Assembly (NCBI GenBank): GCA_947644195.1
Contig: CANRZB010000013.1
Coordinates: forward strand, 1 to 64,000
DNA length: 64,000 bases
From: an uncultured Clostridium sp.
GTDB lineage: Bacteria > Bacillota > Clostridia > Lachnospirales > Lachnospiraceae
Direction: 5' to 3'
In this document: positions 52,664-61,244 of the stretch, piece after piece
Position numbering within the stretch: position 1 is the first letter of the stretch
Layout of the letters: every line of letters starts with the position of its first letter
The notes under the pieces: generated by a model
Seen by the model: only the letters and a program-made list of their open reading frames with translations
Databases searched by the model: none
Told to the model about the DNA's origin: nothing
Position numbers and translations under genes: made by a program

Positions 52664-54007
52664 TTACCCCAGCTTTCGGTATGCCGTCAGCATAAACGTA
52701 GTAAAACAGGTCACAGCAGATATGGTATCCGCTACAGGCTCAGCTGCAAATACTCCCGGCAGTCCCAGTCCAATTCTCGGCAAAAGCAAGATAAGCGGAA
52801 TCAACAGAATCAATTTACGAAAGACCGCGAAAAACGTGGCTTTGCCAGCTTCCCCCATCGCCACAAAGGTATTCTGAGCGCTCATCTGCAAAAACATGAT
52901 AAAATACATACAGAAAAAGATCCGAAACATCGGCACTGCCGCCTGTAGTAATTCCGGGTCCGAATTAAACATGCGAATCAAAGGCTGTGGGAAGAACGCA
53001 ACCAGAACCCAGGCAAGCGTGGCATAGATCCCGCAGGCTTTGACCAAAAACCAGAAACACTCTTTGACACGTTGGTACTTCCCTGCCCCATAATTATATC
53101 CGGTTACCGGCTGCGCCCCCTGTGAAAGACCGCTTAACGGCATAAACACAATCTGCAGTACAGACGTCGCCACCGTCATTACCGTAACATACAAATCTCC
53201 ACCATAGTGCTTCAAACTGGCATTAAATGCAGCTGTAATCGCCGCCTCGGTAATATTCATCACAAAGGTAGCGAAACCCAGTCCCAAAATTCGCAGGACA
53301 ATGGGACGTTCCAGCCTGAGATTACTTCTCCGAATCCGAATCTGATTCTTCTTACTCAAAAGAAACGACAGCACCCAGATCATGGAAATAGTCTGAGAAA
53401 GGATGGTGGCAATCGCAGCACCGCGGATCCCCAAATTGAGTACGAATATAAAAATGGGATCCAGGACAATATTACAGACGGCACCAATGCAAACCGTCAT
53501 CATCCCCATTTTGGCAAATCCCTGCGCATTGAGAAATGGATTCAGCCCCATAGTCAGCATGACCGCCAGAGAACCTAACAGATAGATCGTAATATAGGCA
53601 TTGGCATAGGGATAGGTCAGATCACTAGCGCCAAACAGATACAAAATCGGCTTTCGCAGCCATAGACAGAATAATGGCACGAAAATCCCCAGCAGCACTA
53701 ACAACGTCAGGCTGTTCCCCAGTACTTTTTCTGCCCCTTTGGTATCTTTTTTCCCCAGTAATATTGACAAAAGCGGCCCCCCGCCATTCCCCACCAAAAA
53801 GGAAAATGCAGAGACTGCCAACGTAATCGGATAACACAGTCCCACCCCGGTCAACGCCATCTGCCCTACCTCAGGCAAATGGCCAATATAGATCCGGTCG
53901 ACAACCGAATATAATGCATTTACCAACATGGCGGCAATCATAGGGATCGCCAGTCTGATAATCGCTTTCGGGACACTGCCCTTAGAAAAATCTTGTTCCT
54001 GCTGCAT
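52664..54007 (-). CDS. MATE family efflux transporter
   Basis: A 447-residue transporter with twelve predicted helices, the MATE (multidrug and toxic compound extrusion) fold. N-terminal IIRLAIPMIAAMLVNALYSVVDRIYIGHL is the family mark, then GNGGGPLLSILLGKKD and, in the second half, GLSQGAQPVTGYNYGAGKYQRVKECFW. These use Na+ or H+ gradients to export cationic drugs or metabolites; substrate unknown. It lies 21 nt downstream of the sufB-like gene; the start has only a weak AGATAAGC site. A strong terminator follows. Confidence 0.92.
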   Translation of the reverse strand: MQQEQDFSKGSVPKAIIRLAIPMIAAMLVNALYSVVDRIYIGHLPEVGQMALTGVGLCYPITLAVSAFSFLVGNGGGPLLSILLGKKDTKGAEKVLGNSLTLLVLLGIFVPLFCLWLRKPILYLFGASDLTYPYANAYITIYLLGSLAVMLTMGLNPFLNAQGFAKMGMMTVCIGAVCNIVLDPIFIFVLNLGIRGAAIATILSQTISMIWVLSFLLSKKNQIRIRRSNLRLERPIVLRILGLGFATFVMNITEAAITAAFNASLKHYGGDLYVTVMTVATSVLQIVFMPLSGLSQGAQPVTGYNYGAGKYQRVKECFWFLVKACGIYATLAWVLVAFFPQPLIRMFNSDPELLQAAVPMFRIFFCMYFIMFLQMSAQNTFVAMGEAGKATFFAVFRKLILLIPLILLLPRIGLGLPGVFAAEPVADTISAVTCFTTFMLTAYRKLG

Positions 54008-54028
54008 GCTTATCTTCCATCCATTCTC

Positions 54029-54949
54029 TTATTTCAAAAACCCATTGATAATCTGCTCCTCTGCCTCTGCTTCGGTCAGCCCCAGGGTCATGAGTTTCGT
54101 CAACTGATCACCTGCAATTTTACCAATTGCCGCCTCATGGATCAATTCCGCATCCACATCGTTTGCCTCCAGTTGTGGAACTGCCAGAATCTTTGCCTGA
54201 TCCATAATGATGGAATCACATTCCATGTGTCCTTTACAGAGAGCATTGCCATAGATACAAGCGTCAAACTTTTGATAGGAAGTATCCCTCGCAACCGCAC
54301 GGGATACCACATCCGCACTGGCACCCTCGCCATTGAGATACACCTGGTAGCCACTGACCGCACTCTGGCTGCCATGCGTCATCAGGCGTTCCCGCACGAT
54401 CAGGCTGGCTCCCGCTGCCAACTCCGCCTTGGTCTGGCGGTCTGTCGAATCCACACCCTTAATCTGTACCATTTCCATCTCCATCGTACTGCCTTCCTCC
54501 ATATAGACCTCAGTACCCGGATTTAAAATTCGTTTTCCGGTCCCATCTCCGGAACCATAGTGCTTCTCCACATATTTGATCTTGGCATTTTTTCCAATAT
54601 AAAAACGATGAATTCCATCGTGTTCCGAATCCTGTGCGCCACAGTTCTCGATACCGCAGCCCGCCACAATAACGACATCGCTGCCCTCTCCAATATAAAA
54701 ATCATTGTACACCATTTCCTTCAGACCACTCTGGCTCAACACCACCGGAATGTGTACACTCTCTCCAACGGTTCCCGGCTGAATCCGTATATCTATGCCG
54801 CTGCCGTCCTCCTTAGAAATAATATCAATATTTGCGGTGGTATTCCGGGATGCTGTTTCCCCATTTGCACGTATATTATAAGCACCTTCTGGCACTTTAT
54901 GCAGATCTGCCACCTCTGTCAAAATTCTTTTCTGAATCTCATCTATCAT
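54029..54949 (-). CDS. sufB: SufB/SufD-family Fe-S cluster scaffold protein (two-gene SUF system)
   Basis: A 306-residue SufBD core protein, shorter than classical SufB (about 470). The right-handed beta-helix is clear from repeated phrases: VVIVAGCGIENCGAQ, KYVEKHYGSGDG and GAQDSEHDGIHRF. The C-terminal part has HMECDSIIMDQAKILAVPQLEANDVDAELIHEAAIGKIAGDQL, where the ExH pair (ELIHEAAIGKI) is typical. It follows sufC by 3 nt. This is the minimal SufC-SufB (SmsCB-like) arrangement of anaerobes, where one protein replaces SufB and SufD, and no sufS or sufU is nearby. Confidence 0.88.
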   Translation of the reverse strand: MIDEIQKRILTEVADLHKVPEGAYNIRANGETASRNTTANIDIISKEDGSGIDIRIQPGTVGESVHIPVVLSQSGLKEMVYNDFYIGEGSDVVIVAGCGIENCGAQDSEHDGIHRFYIGKNAKIKYVEKHYGSGDGTGKRILNPGTEVYMEEGSTMEMEMVQIKGVDSTDRQTKAELAAGASLIVRERLMTHGSQSAVSGYQVYLNGEGASADVVSRAVARDTSYQKFDACIYGNALCKGHMECDSIIMDQAKILAVPQLEANDVDAELIHEAAIGKIAGDQLTKLMTLGLTEAEAEEQIINGFLK

Positions 54950-54952
54950 ATC

Positions 54953-55690
54953 CTAATTCCCTCCTTGTAAACGATGACACATATCGACGGCAGACGACGT
55001 TCCCAAAAGACTTGGAAGAATGTCATCCTTCGTCCCCTGTTCCCTGATCTGGCCATCTGCCAACACCACGATCTCATCCGCAATATTCAATATCCGCTCC
55101 TGATGGGAAATAATAATGATAGAACGTTTCTCATCCTTTTGCTGCATCCGCTCAAACACCTGAATCAGATTCTGGAAACTCCAAAGATCAATCCCTGCCT
55201 CCGGTTCATCAAATACCGACAAGCTGGTGCCTCTGGCCAGAACGGTTGCAATCTCAATCCGTTTTAACTCTCCCCCGGAAAGACTGGCATTGACCTCCCG
55301 GTTAATGTAATCTTTTGCACACAGCCCCACTTCGGAAAGATACTGACACGCCTCCGAAACCGTAAGTTCCTGACCGGATGCAATGCGCAGCAGGTCCAGA
55401 ACCTGGATTCCCTTGAAACGCACCGGCTGTTGAAACGCATAACTAATTCCCATTTTGGCACGTTCTGTAATACTCTTTTCTGTAATGTCCACGCCGTCAT
55501 AGAAGATCTGTCCGGCCGTTGGCTTCTCAATTCCGGCAATCAGTTTTGCCAAGGTTGATTTTCCGCCGCCATTCGGCCCGGTAATAACGATAAACTTTCG
55601 CTCATCCATTGTCAAATTCATATTTTTGATAATCTCAATCTGTGAAGTATCCCCGGATACCTCAAATGATACATTTCGTAATTCTAACAT
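54953..55690 (-). CDS. sufC: SufC-type ATPase of the Fe-S cluster assembly system
   Basis: A 245-residue ABC-class ATPase. Walker A is GPNGGGKSTLAKLI, the signature LSGGELKRIEIATVLARG, Walker B LSVFDEPEAGIDLWSF, with the H-loop in IISHQERIL. SufC lacks membrane partners and binds the SufB scaffold. I chose ATG at 55690, preceded by GGAGGAAAAAC; the longer frame to 55741 lies within a palindrome region. It is 3 nt upstream of sufB. A CTAGTGTACTGACC palindrome is directly upstream, between the 63-residue ORF and sufC. Confidence 0.95.
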   Translation of the reverse strand: MLELRNVSFEVSGDTSQIEIIKNMNLTMDERKFIVITGPNGGGKSTLAKLIAGIEKPTAGQIFYDGVDITEKSITERAKMGISYAFQQPVRFKGIQVLDLLRIASGQELTVSEACQYLSEVGLCAKDYINREVNASLSGGELKRIEIATVLARGTSLSVFDEPEAGIDLWSFQNLIQVFERMQQKDEKRSIIIISHQERILNIADEIVVLADGQIREQGTKDDILPSLLGTSSAVDMCHRLQGGN

Positions 55691-55741
55691 GTTTTTCCTC
55701 CGATTTCCCGGTATGCGAGCGACGCCTGCATCCCTTACCAT

Positions 55742-55810
55742 ACTAGTGTACTGACCGGCTGATATTCCTTCAAATCTCCTTGCCAGATAGCAACAGGTCA
55801 GTATACTAGT
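55742..55810. repeat. Palindrome with ACTAGTGTACTGACC arms upstream of sufC
   Basis: 15-nt arms with one mismatch (55742-55756 and 55796-55810) enclosing 39 nt that itself holds AAGGAG. The right half (GTCAGTATACTAG) resembles the right half of the palindrome at 9479 (GTCAGCACACTAG). No T-tract. On the minus strand the inner part could be read as a 12-codon ORF (TTG start after AAGGAG) ending in TAA across the right arm. It looks like a short dispersed element. Confidence 0.55.
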
Positions 55811-55873
55811 CCTTTCCTATTCTCTTTGATAAAATTCACGTCTGTCTTCTCCTATTGTATGCAACGACATCAA

Positions 55874-56065
55874 TTAGCGGATATAGAATCTCAAGTCCAA
55901 CCCTTCCTCTTTGGCAATTGCCGCTAACTGCTGTTCATTTGCCGTTTCCACAAGATCAATCTGATGGCGCACGGCAGGGGATCTACGTTTTTCCGACGCC
56001 CGATAACGGTGCAGCAAATCTTTTCGCAGCCGCTTTGTATCCATCGTACCGATCATCAAATCCAT
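55874..56065 (-). CDS. Small hypothetical protein (63 residues)
   Basis: A 63-residue soluble protein with no recognised domain: MDTKRLRKDLLHRYRASEKRR then a helix with DLVETANEQQLAAIAKEEGLDLRFYIR. The ending resembles the EELxxIAxxxGIDLRKY segment of small Lachnospiraceae proteins of unknown role. The start ATG has AAGGAG 9 nt upstream. It follows the hybrid kinase terminator region and precedes sufC by about 180 bp including a palindrome. Short, but the ribosome binding site is good and the C-terminal helix is coherent. Confidence 0.5.
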   Translation of the reverse strand: MDLMIGTMDTKRLRKDLLHRYRASEKRRSPAVRHQIDLVETANEQQLAAIAKEEGLDLRFYIR

Positions 56066-56141
56066 AAGCCGATCTCCTTTCCCATGCCCGAATTAACAGA
56101 AGTCATCCGTCCCCCAGGTGCTTACCCTGATTTCTCAGGAT

Positions 56142-56171
56142 GAAAATACCGGACACACACGTGTCCGGTAT
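56142..56171 (-). terminator. Intrinsic terminator of the phosphorelay operon
   Basis: Perfect 11-bp stem ATACCGGACAC (56146-56156 with 56161-56171), 4-nt loop, followed by TTTTC on the minus strand, about 30 nt past the stop of the hybrid kinase. It ends the Hpt/HD-GYP/hybrid kinase unit. Confidence 0.82.
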
Positions 56172-56198
56172 TCCTGATATCGCTACATCTCTACAACA

Positions 56199-58745
56199 TC
56201 AATCCAAGTACTTTTGTAGAATCCGCACACATTCTTTGATGTCTATTGGTTTTGGTATATGTGCATTCATACCGCAGTCTTTTGCCCGCTGCGCATCGTC
56301 AGAAAATGCATCTGCTGTCATGGCAATAATGGAAAGTCCACTGTCCGGCCGATCCAGGGAACGGATCGCTTTCGCAGAATCATAGCCATTCATTACCGGC
56401 ATCCGAATATCCATCAAAATCGCATCATAATATCCAACCTCAGATTTTTCAAACATTTCCAGACATACCTGACCATTGACTGCCCAATCCAGTTCCAGTC
56501 CAAATCCAGACAACAGCTCATTGGCTACCTCCCAATTGAGCTCCATATCCTCTGCCAATAGAATATGTTTTCCGTGGAAATCCACTTCCTGCTGTGTCTC
56601 TTTTTTCTCTTCCTGCTGATGCTCGTATCCCTCCACATACTGTTTTAACCGGTCATAGAGCGTTGATTTAAATAATGGTTTTGCTATAAATCCTTCAATG
56701 GTAGAAGATTCAATCTCATCTTCAATATCACTCCAGTCATAGGCAGACATCAGGAAGATCGGAATATCCACGCCGACACGCTCTCGGATTTCATGGATCG
56801 TCTGAATTCCATCCATATTTGGCATCTTCCAGTCTACCAAAACAATCTTGTAGTCCTCTTTCGCCTGATGCCGTTCTTCTATCATGCGGACTGCTTCCCT
56901 GCCATCCAAAGTCCACTCCGCATGTACACCCAGCTCCTCCAAATTCTGCACGGCGCTGGCACACAACATCTCATTGTCATCCACTACCAGTACATTCCAT
57001 GGTGGCAACGTGAGATTTTCCTGCTGTTGGTCAGAGCGTTCCAGATCCAGGATAATATGGAATTCGCTTCCCTTTCCCTGCTCACTGGAAACCTCAATCG
57101 TACCACCCATTAGATCAATAATATTTTTAGAGATCGCTGTTCCTAAACCAGTTCCGATAATATGCGTTACCTCATCCGTTTCTTCTCTGGTAAACGTATC
57201 CCAGATCTTTTTCTGGAACTCTGGAGACATACCGATTCCGGTATCTACCACCCGGAAATGCGTCCGCACATACCGGTCTCCTTTGGGAGAAGCCTCCTGG
57301 GAGACGAACACATCAATCCTGCCCCCCTCCGGCGTAAATTTGACTGCATTTGAGAGCAGATTCAAAATTACCTGGTTCAGGCGAACCAAATCACAACATA
57401 CGACCTCAGACTGAATTTCCTGGATAAAAATATCAAAATACTGCTTCTTTGTCTTGACCTGCTGCTGAATAATATTGACCAAGTCATCCATGGCATCCCG
57501 CAGAGAGACCGGACTAATATTTAATGTCATCTTGCCGCTCTCAATTTTGGACATATCCAAAACATCATTGATCAGACCCAACAGATGGGTACTGGACAGA
57601 CGAATCTTATCCAGACACTTCTCCAGTTTCGGAAGATCATTTAAGCTTTTGCCCGCAATATCCGTCATCCCGATAATCGCATTCATCGGCGTGCGGATAT
57701 CATGGCTCATGCTGGACAAAAACTCACTCTTTGCCATATTGGCATGGATCGCTTCCTGTCGGGACATATGCAGTTCCTTCATCTGTTGCTGTAATAATTT
57801 ATAATACCGTTGGAATACCAACAGCAATGTCATCAGAAACACCAGCAACATGCTGATCATAGCAGCCAGACGCACCCGATCTAAGCCGACCACTGATCTG
57901 GTCAGGTTTCCATGCCTCATAATCGTAATCAGATACCAATTCGGATTTGCCCGCAATGGTGCACAGTAGGCATGTCGTTCCTCTCCATCCTGGAGGTAGG
58001 TCAGCTTGCATACCTTATCCTTCTCCATTGCCTGCTTCAACTGCTTTACCAGGTCTTTGCCCTTATCTCCGTGTTTCCCCTCCGTATCATCCAGACGCTC
58101 AAAATAAGAGCGTTGATAAATATCTCCGTTTCGGATAATGAAATTACCATCTAAATCGATCAGATTGGAAAATGTCATGGCATCGTCCATATCCATAAAC
58201 ATCGCTTCATTCATATAATCCATGGGAAGCCCTACGACCAACAAAACTGTTTTTTTACCGTCTGCCAACTGGTACTTGGCCTTTCTCCCCAACACCAGGA
58301 TCTTGTCTCCCTGGACATTCAGCGCTCTGGTAATCACGGTTCCATCTTCCTGAATCAGTTCATCCAGGTTTTTATTATCTTCCAGTTTGAGATCCTCACC
58401 ATAAATCATCTCAAGAGATCCGTCTTCCACAAAAAATCCCAAGCTGGTAAACTCCCGAACCGATGCACTCACAATCAGCTCATCCATCACTTCTTTAGAA
58501 TAAACTTCTGTTGGTGGAGTTCGTTTGATTACCGCATCGACCTGATTCTGACGAAGATCCACAATGGAATAGAACTTCTGCTGCATCTGTGTATTCAATT
58601 CCTGCATATACGTATTATTTAAATAGGAGACCATATGATTGGTCTGTGTCGTCATAACCATGGTAAGTACAGAAAATGAAACGACACACACGATAAATAT
58701 AAGACAAATACTTCTTATAAAAAAGACTTTTTTCTTTTTATCCAT
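56199..58745 (-). CDS. Hybrid sensor histidine kinase with two receiver domains
   Basis: An 848-residue membrane kinase. First transmembrane segment about 10-30, an outside sensor domain of about 260 residues (dCache-like size, no ligand signature seen), second segment about 293-315. Then HisKA with the phospho-His H348 (SMSHDIRTPMNAIIGM), HATPase_c with N-box LNLLSNAVKF and G-boxes DTGIGM and GTGLGTA. Two receiver domains follow: REC1 with D638 (LVDWKMPNMDG) and REC2 with D779 (MDIRMPVMNG). A separate Hpt gene and an HD-GYP regulator are in the same operon, so the relay kinase-REC-Hpt-HD-GYP is likely. Start ATG at 58745, after AGGTG; the longer frame uses GTG. Confidence 0.95.
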   Translation of the reverse strand: MDKKKKVFFIRSICLIFIVCVVSFSVLTMVMTTQTNHMVSYLNNTYMQELNTQMQQKFYSIVDLRQNQVDAVIKRTPPTEVYSKEVMDELIVSASVREFTSLGFFVEDGSLEMIYGEDLKLEDNKNLDELIQEDGTVITRALNVQGDKILVLGRKAKYQLADGKKTVLLVVGLPMDYMNEAMFMDMDDAMTFSNLIDLDGNFIIRNGDIYQRSYFERLDDTEGKHGDKGKDLVKQLKQAMEKDKVCKLTYLQDGEERHAYCAPLRANPNWYLITIMRHGNLTRSVVGLDRVRLAAMISMLLVFLMTLLLVFQRYYKLLQQQMKELHMSRQEAIHANMAKSEFLSSMSHDIRTPMNAIIGMTDIAGKSLNDLPKLEKCLDKIRLSSTHLLGLINDVLDMSKIESGKMTLNISPVSLRDAMDDLVNIIQQQVKTKKQYFDIFIQEIQSEVVCCDLVRLNQVILNLLSNAVKFTPEGGRIDVFVSQEASPKGDRYVRTHFRVVDTGIGMSPEFQKKIWDTFTREETDEVTHIIGTGLGTAISKNIIDLMGGTIEVSSEQGKGSEFHIILDLERSDQQQENLTLPPWNVLVVDDNEMLCASAVQNLEELGVHAEWTLDGREAVRMIEERHQAKEDYKIVLVDWKMPNMDGIQTIHEIRERVGVDIPIFLMSAYDWSDIEDEIESSTIEGFIAKPLFKSTLYDRLKQYVEGYEHQQEEKKETQQEVDFHGKHILLAEDMELNWEVANELLSGFGLELDWAVNGQVCLEMFEKSEVGYYDAILMDIRMPVMNGYDSAKAIRSLDRPDSGLSIIAMTADAFSDDAQRAKDCGMNAHIPKPIDIKECVRILQKYLD

Positions 58746-58766
58746 GATTTTCACCTGTTCTTTGTA

Positions 58767-59822
58767 CTAATCTTCTGATACCGGCACTCTGTCTTTCTGA
58801 ATTTTTTCCAGAGAAGCATCAAAAGCTTCTAATACTTTTGGATTAAAGGTACCACAGTCCCCGTTATGTATCATCTTGACAGCTGTTTCATGATCAAACG
58901 CCTTTTTGTACACCCTCTCCGCCGTCAACGCATCATAGACATCCGCTACCGATACCACCTGGGCCCAAATGGAAATCTCATCTCCCTTTAAACCGTCTGG
59001 ATATCCCTTGCCATCCCAGCGTTCATGATGATGTCTACAGATATCATAACTGTAATTATACGTTTCTTTATCCATCATATCTGGAATCTTTTGCAAAATC
59101 TCGCATCCTTTGACCGTATGCAGCTTCATCGTCTCAAATTCTTCCTTCGTTAATCTGCCAGGTTTATTCAAGATCCCATCTGGTATCGCAATCTTCCCAA
59201 CATCATGAAGGACGGCAGAACGAACAATTTTATCAATTTCATGCTTTGGCAGATGGTATTCCGGAAAAATATGACTCACTTTCTTCATAATAATGCGGGT
59301 CAAACCACAAATCCTCTGCACATGCTCTCCCGACTCGCAGTCCCGGAATTCAATCAATGTCGCCAGGGTTTCAATCATCGACTGATTCACCTGCTGCAGA
59401 CGCTCCACCTGTTTCTCCACGACATGTTCCAATTCATTTCTATGTCCATATAACTCAATGATATTACTAATCCTGTGCTTCAGGAAATGAGTCATAAATG
59501 GTTTCCGAATCACATCCACCGCGCCCAGATGGTATCCTTCCATCAACATTTCATCATTATTGGCGGCAGTAATCAGAAAGACCGGAATACTTTTGATTTT
59601 TTCGTTCCGGTTCATCTCCTTAAGAACCTCTAATCCATTCATTTCAGGCATCAACAGATCCAAAAGGACCGCTGAGATGTCTGGATTATCATTCATAATC
59701 TCCAATGCCTGTTTGCCATTTCCCGCCTGCATGATATGGTAATCATCCCCAAAAATTTCTGCCAGAATTTCGCGGTTAATATCCACATCATCCACGATCA
59801 GTATTGTGTTTTCCTTATCCAT
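58767..59822 (-). CDS. Response regulator with HD-GYP c-di-GMP phosphodiesterase domain
   Basis: A 351-residue two-domain protein. Receiver domain: acidic pocket DDVD (11-14) and phospho-Asp D55 in VLLDLLMPEMNG, with Lys in the conserved KPF (about 107). Then an HD-GYP domain: HD pair H206-D207 in VLHDVGKIAIPD and the HHExxDGxGYP motif at 265-275 complete, so c-di-GMP hydrolysis is likely. The ATG at 59822 has GGGAGGTAGGA upstream. It lies 38 nt downstream of the Hpt gene and 21 nt upstream of the hybrid kinase. Opposite in activity to the GGDEF protein at 50208. Confidence 0.95.
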   Translation of the reverse strand: MDKENTILIVDDVDINREILAEIFGDDYHIMQAGNGKQALEIMNDNPDISAVLLDLLMPEMNGLEVLKEMNRNEKIKSIPVFLITAANNDEMLMEGYHLGAVDVIRKPFMTHFLKHRISNIIELYGHRNELEHVVEKQVERLQQVNQSMIETLATLIEFRDCESGEHVQRICGLTRIIMKKVSHIFPEYHLPKHEIDKIVRSAVLHDVGKIAIPDGILNKPGRLTKEEFETMKLHTVKGCEILQKIPDMMDKETYNYSYDICRHHHERWDGKGYPDGLKGDEISIWAQVVSVADVYDALTAERVYKKAFDHETAVKMIHNGDCGTFNPKVLEAFDASLEKIQKDRVPVSED

Positions 59823-59860
59823 TCCTACCTCCCAATATGTTAGCGATGACAATTTCTTTT

Positions 59861-60220
59861 TTATTCATCTTCATCGTACTTCTCTATGCACTGAACAATT
59901 TGTTCCTGCAGCGGCAAAATATCTTTCAAGATCGCTCTGGCTTCTTCCGGCTGATCTGTCCGAAGCAGATCCACAATCTTGGTGTATGCCTCATAGATCG
60001 GAGTAACTGACAAATTCCCTGCCGCCCCCTTGATTGCATGCGTCTTTTCTATCTCTTCTGAGTATTCCGTACCATCAAAATCCGGCTCCACATAATATAC
60101 ATGAATTGCCTTGGCAAAAGAAGACAACAATTTCTTATATATCTTTTCATTTCCAACCAGACGTGCCAAGCCACCGTCGATATCTACCCCAAGCTCTTTC
60201 ATCTCCTCAAATAAACCCAT
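59861..60220 (-). CDS. Stand-alone Hpt (histidine phosphotransfer) protein
   Basis: A 119-residue four-helix-bundle Hpt protein with the active His in the motif THAIKGAAGNL (H61, H-x-x-K-G). The relay Hpt transfers phosphate between receiver domains. It lies first in an operon with the HD-GYP regulator and the two-receiver hybrid kinase, so the full relay is encoded together. Start follows AAGGAGG. It has a clear promoter upstream (60318-60346). Confidence 0.93.
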   Translation of the reverse strand: MGLFEEMKELGVDIDGGLARLVGNEKIYKKLLSSFAKAIHVYYVEPDFDGTEYSEEIEKTHAIKGAAGNLSVTPIYEAYTKIVDLLRTDQPEEARAILKDILPLQEQIVQCIEKYDEDE

Positions 60221-60317
60221 AATAATAAACCTCCTTCAACATTATTTTGTTTTATGATCCATTTCACCGTTCATAGATCAGAACGGCCTTCTAACCCATA
60301 ATACAGTTTCATTCAAT

Positions 60318-60346
60318 ATTATACTAACATCCGAAAAAAAAAGCAA
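60318..60346 (-). promoter_or_regulatory. Sigma-A promoter of the Hpt/HD-GYP/kinase operon
   Basis: TTGCTT (60346-60341) and perfect TATAAT (60323-60318), 17-nt spacer containing a T7 run, minus strand, about 98 nt before the start codon. A CCGTTC/GAACGG hairpin lies in the leader. Confidence 0.75.
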
Positions 60347-60375
60347 GTTTTACTACATTTCGAGTCCGTACATTT

Positions 60376-61011
60376 CTATTCCCCATCTCCTGCCAGTACT
60401 TGTTCTCCTGCACAAACGCGCAATGCCACGCGGCTGTGATAGTAATAATATATCGTCAGTTCTGCATCTCTCTCACTCTCAATTCTCTGTTTCCGCTTTT
60501 GGTCTTTTCCCATCGCAAAAGAGAACGTACGGGCAGCATTTTGGATCGAAAAATTCCCCGAAGAACTCTTAGAAGAACTTTTTTGCACCGTCCAGTTTTT
60601 GAACACAATGCGATCAACCCCATCTCGTTCCCATGGTTCCTGATTTTCCTGTTTTATCTCCGCCTCCTTCATACAGTTCCAATCCTGTACGGCACCTGTA
60701 AATCTCCTGCTTTCCTGAACACACCACCAGAGATTAACGCACAACAGAACCAGCCAGAGCAACACAAAACCTTTCCGAATCTCCGCTTTTTTCCGTTTTT
60801 TCTGTATGTACCATAGAATCCCCTCCGCTCCAATGGTTACTGCCAGACAAAACATCGCTGGCAAAATTGCAATTTCCTGCACCAGAACCCGAAGTAATCC
60901 CTCACGTCCTACCACATCACGCGCTGGTACCAGATGCGGAAACAGATAATAATGCAGGATCAGTACACTGAATACAATGATCCAGATATGGATACGCTTT
61001 CTCTCTCTCAT
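60376..61011 (-). CDS. Membrane protein of unknown function
   Basis: A 211-residue protein with three hydrophobic segments near the N-terminus (about 9-26, 41-65 and 75-95: IWIIVFSVLILHYYLF, LPAMFCLAVTIGAEGILWYI and VLLWLVLLCVNLWW) and a charged, Ser-rich C-terminal half ending in strand-like phrases (DAELTIYYYYHSRVALRVCAGEQ). I do not recognise it. The start at 61011 has AGGGGGAGAAT upstream; the longer frame starts directly after the previous small gene's stop. It appears cotranscribed with the next small gene and desulfoferrodoxin. Confidence 0.6.
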   Translation of the reverse strand: MRERKRIHIWIIVFSVLILHYYLFPHLVPARDVVGREGLLRVLVQEIAILPAMFCLAVTIGAEGILWYIQKKRKKAEIRKGFVLLWLVLLCVNLWWCVQESRRFTGAVQDWNCMKEAEIKQENQEPWERDGVDRIVFKNWTVQKSSSKSSSGNFSIQNAARTFSFAMGKDQKRKQRIESERDAELTIYYYYHSRVALRVCAGEQVLAGDGE

Positions 61012-61029
61012 ATTCTCCCCCTCTCTCAT

Positions 61030-61215
61030 CTACGTTTTCACAATCCGGCCATCAAATGGTTTTTCCTCTCTCATAACGCACTTCGGCACAGCAAAAAAAA
61101 TTTTCACCAAATCCGGGAGAGACCAAAACACCAAACCAAATATGATGCAAATCCAGGGCATAATAAAGAATTTCACTGTGAAAAACGCCAGCGTACAGGC
61201 GAATGGCACAGCCAT
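61030..61215 (-). CDS. Small membrane protein
   Basis: A 61-residue protein with one or two hydrophobic segments (CTLAFFTVKFFIMPWICIIFGLVFWSLPDLVKIFF). No family recognised. ATG follows AAGGAAATAG. It starts 29 nt after the desulfoferrodoxin stop, and its TAG directly abuts the in-frame ATG 61029 of the following frame, so the three are probably one message. Short but with sensible spacing. Confidence 0.5.
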   Translation of the reverse strand: MAVPFACTLAFFTVKFFIMPWICIIFGLVFWSLPDLVKIFFAVPKCVMREEKPFDGRIVKT

Positions 61216-61244
61216 CTATTTCCTTATTGTGAGCCACATCATTT

